14,592 nt of DNA, taken from NCBI GenBank assembly GCA_022601215.1, contig JAHZIZ010000045.1:1-14592 (forward strand), given 5' to 3'. Below, one piece after another: positions 14,443-14,592 of the stretch. Below the pieces are notes generated by a model that searched no databases, was not told where the DNA came from, and was given only the letters and a program-made list of their open reading frames with translations. Numbering within the stretch: the first letter of the stretch is position 1; each line of letters begins with the position of its first letter. The stretch comes from Bacteroidota bacterium (lineage in GTDB: Bacteria; Bacteroidota; Bacteroidia; Flavobacteriales; Flavobacteriaceae). The position numbers were made by a program, and so were the translations under genes.

Positions 14443-14592
14443 ATGTCATTTACAGATTTATTTGAAAGCGGAGAACACAAGAGAAACTTGGGGCACTTTG
14501 CTTCTATTGCTAGCATTGCAGCAGTAGATGGTGCTCTTAATGATGCAGAAGAAAAGTTATTGAACCGTTTTGCTCGAAAACTGAATATTACA
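14443..14592 (+). CDS. TerB-like protein, 5' part only (cut by window end)
   Basis: The first 50 codons of an open frame that runs off the window. It reads MSFTDLFESGEHKRNLGHFA, followed by a helix containing AAVDGALNDAEEKLLNRFAR. This is the start of the small all-helical TerB-like domain: a short N-terminus, then a helix with an EF-hand-like acidic turn (DGALNDAEE). Flavobacterial proteins of this kind are usually listed as TerB family tellurite resistance protein; a real role in tellurite resistance is not shown by one such gene alone. No other ter gene is visible in the window. An exact TAnnTTTG box 17 bases upstream supports the ATG. Confidence 0.7.
   Translation, partial: MSFTDLFESGEHKRNLGHFASIASIAAVDGALNDAEEKLLNRFARKLNIT

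Overview
The window looks like a chromosomal segment from a marine-type Flavobacteriaceae (phylum Bacteroidota). The reasons are AT-rich sequence, near absence of Shine-Dalgarno sequences, several matches to the Bacteroidota -7 promoter box TAnnTTTG just upstream of starts, two proteins with C-terminal type IX secretion (T9SS) sorting domains, and family members (Mfd, YraN, TlpA-like, TerB-like) of flavobacterial type. No mobile element, CRISPR array, tRNA or rRNA is visible.

Left part (1-1529, + strand): about 260 bases with no gene, then an S66 LD-carboxypeptidase (murein peptide recycling) followed 12 bases later by a YraN-family predicted nuclease with a GTG start.

Centre (1530-7603, + strand): the accessory-looking block. 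A two-gene unit occurs twice in tandem with a period of about 2.4 kb. Each unit has a gene for a membrane-embedded AraC-type regulator (about seven membrane helices, then a C-terminal AraC DNA-binding domain) followed by a gene for a secreted six-bladed NHL-type beta-propeller with a T9SS sorting tail. The second propeller gene is followed 13 bases later by a lipoprotein with the serine hydrolase / class C beta-lactamase fold in which every catalytic motif is altered (SxxK to AITE, YxN to KSD, HxG to LSG), so it is probably a binding or structural pseudoenzyme. Both propeller genes are preceded by the same element, GTCGATA-N17-TAGnTTnG. The region between the units holds a perfect 16-bp inverted repeat, part of which recurs between the second regulator and its propeller. 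I infer a duplicated regulator/secreted-protein system with an associated dead hydrolase, but its signal and purpose cannot be read from sequence.

Right part (7628-14293, - strand): two likely transcription groups. A TspO/MBR-like membrane protein overlaps by 8 bases a class V PLP-dependent enzyme. After 28 bases comes mfd, the transcription-repair coupling factor, with a -7 box in that small gap. Then comes a periplasmic thioredoxin-fold (TlpA-like) protein, which converges on the pseudo-hydrolase gene with only 24 bases between the stop codons. At the right edge (14443 onward, + strand), divergent from the TspO-like gene, begins a TerB-like gene cut by the window end.
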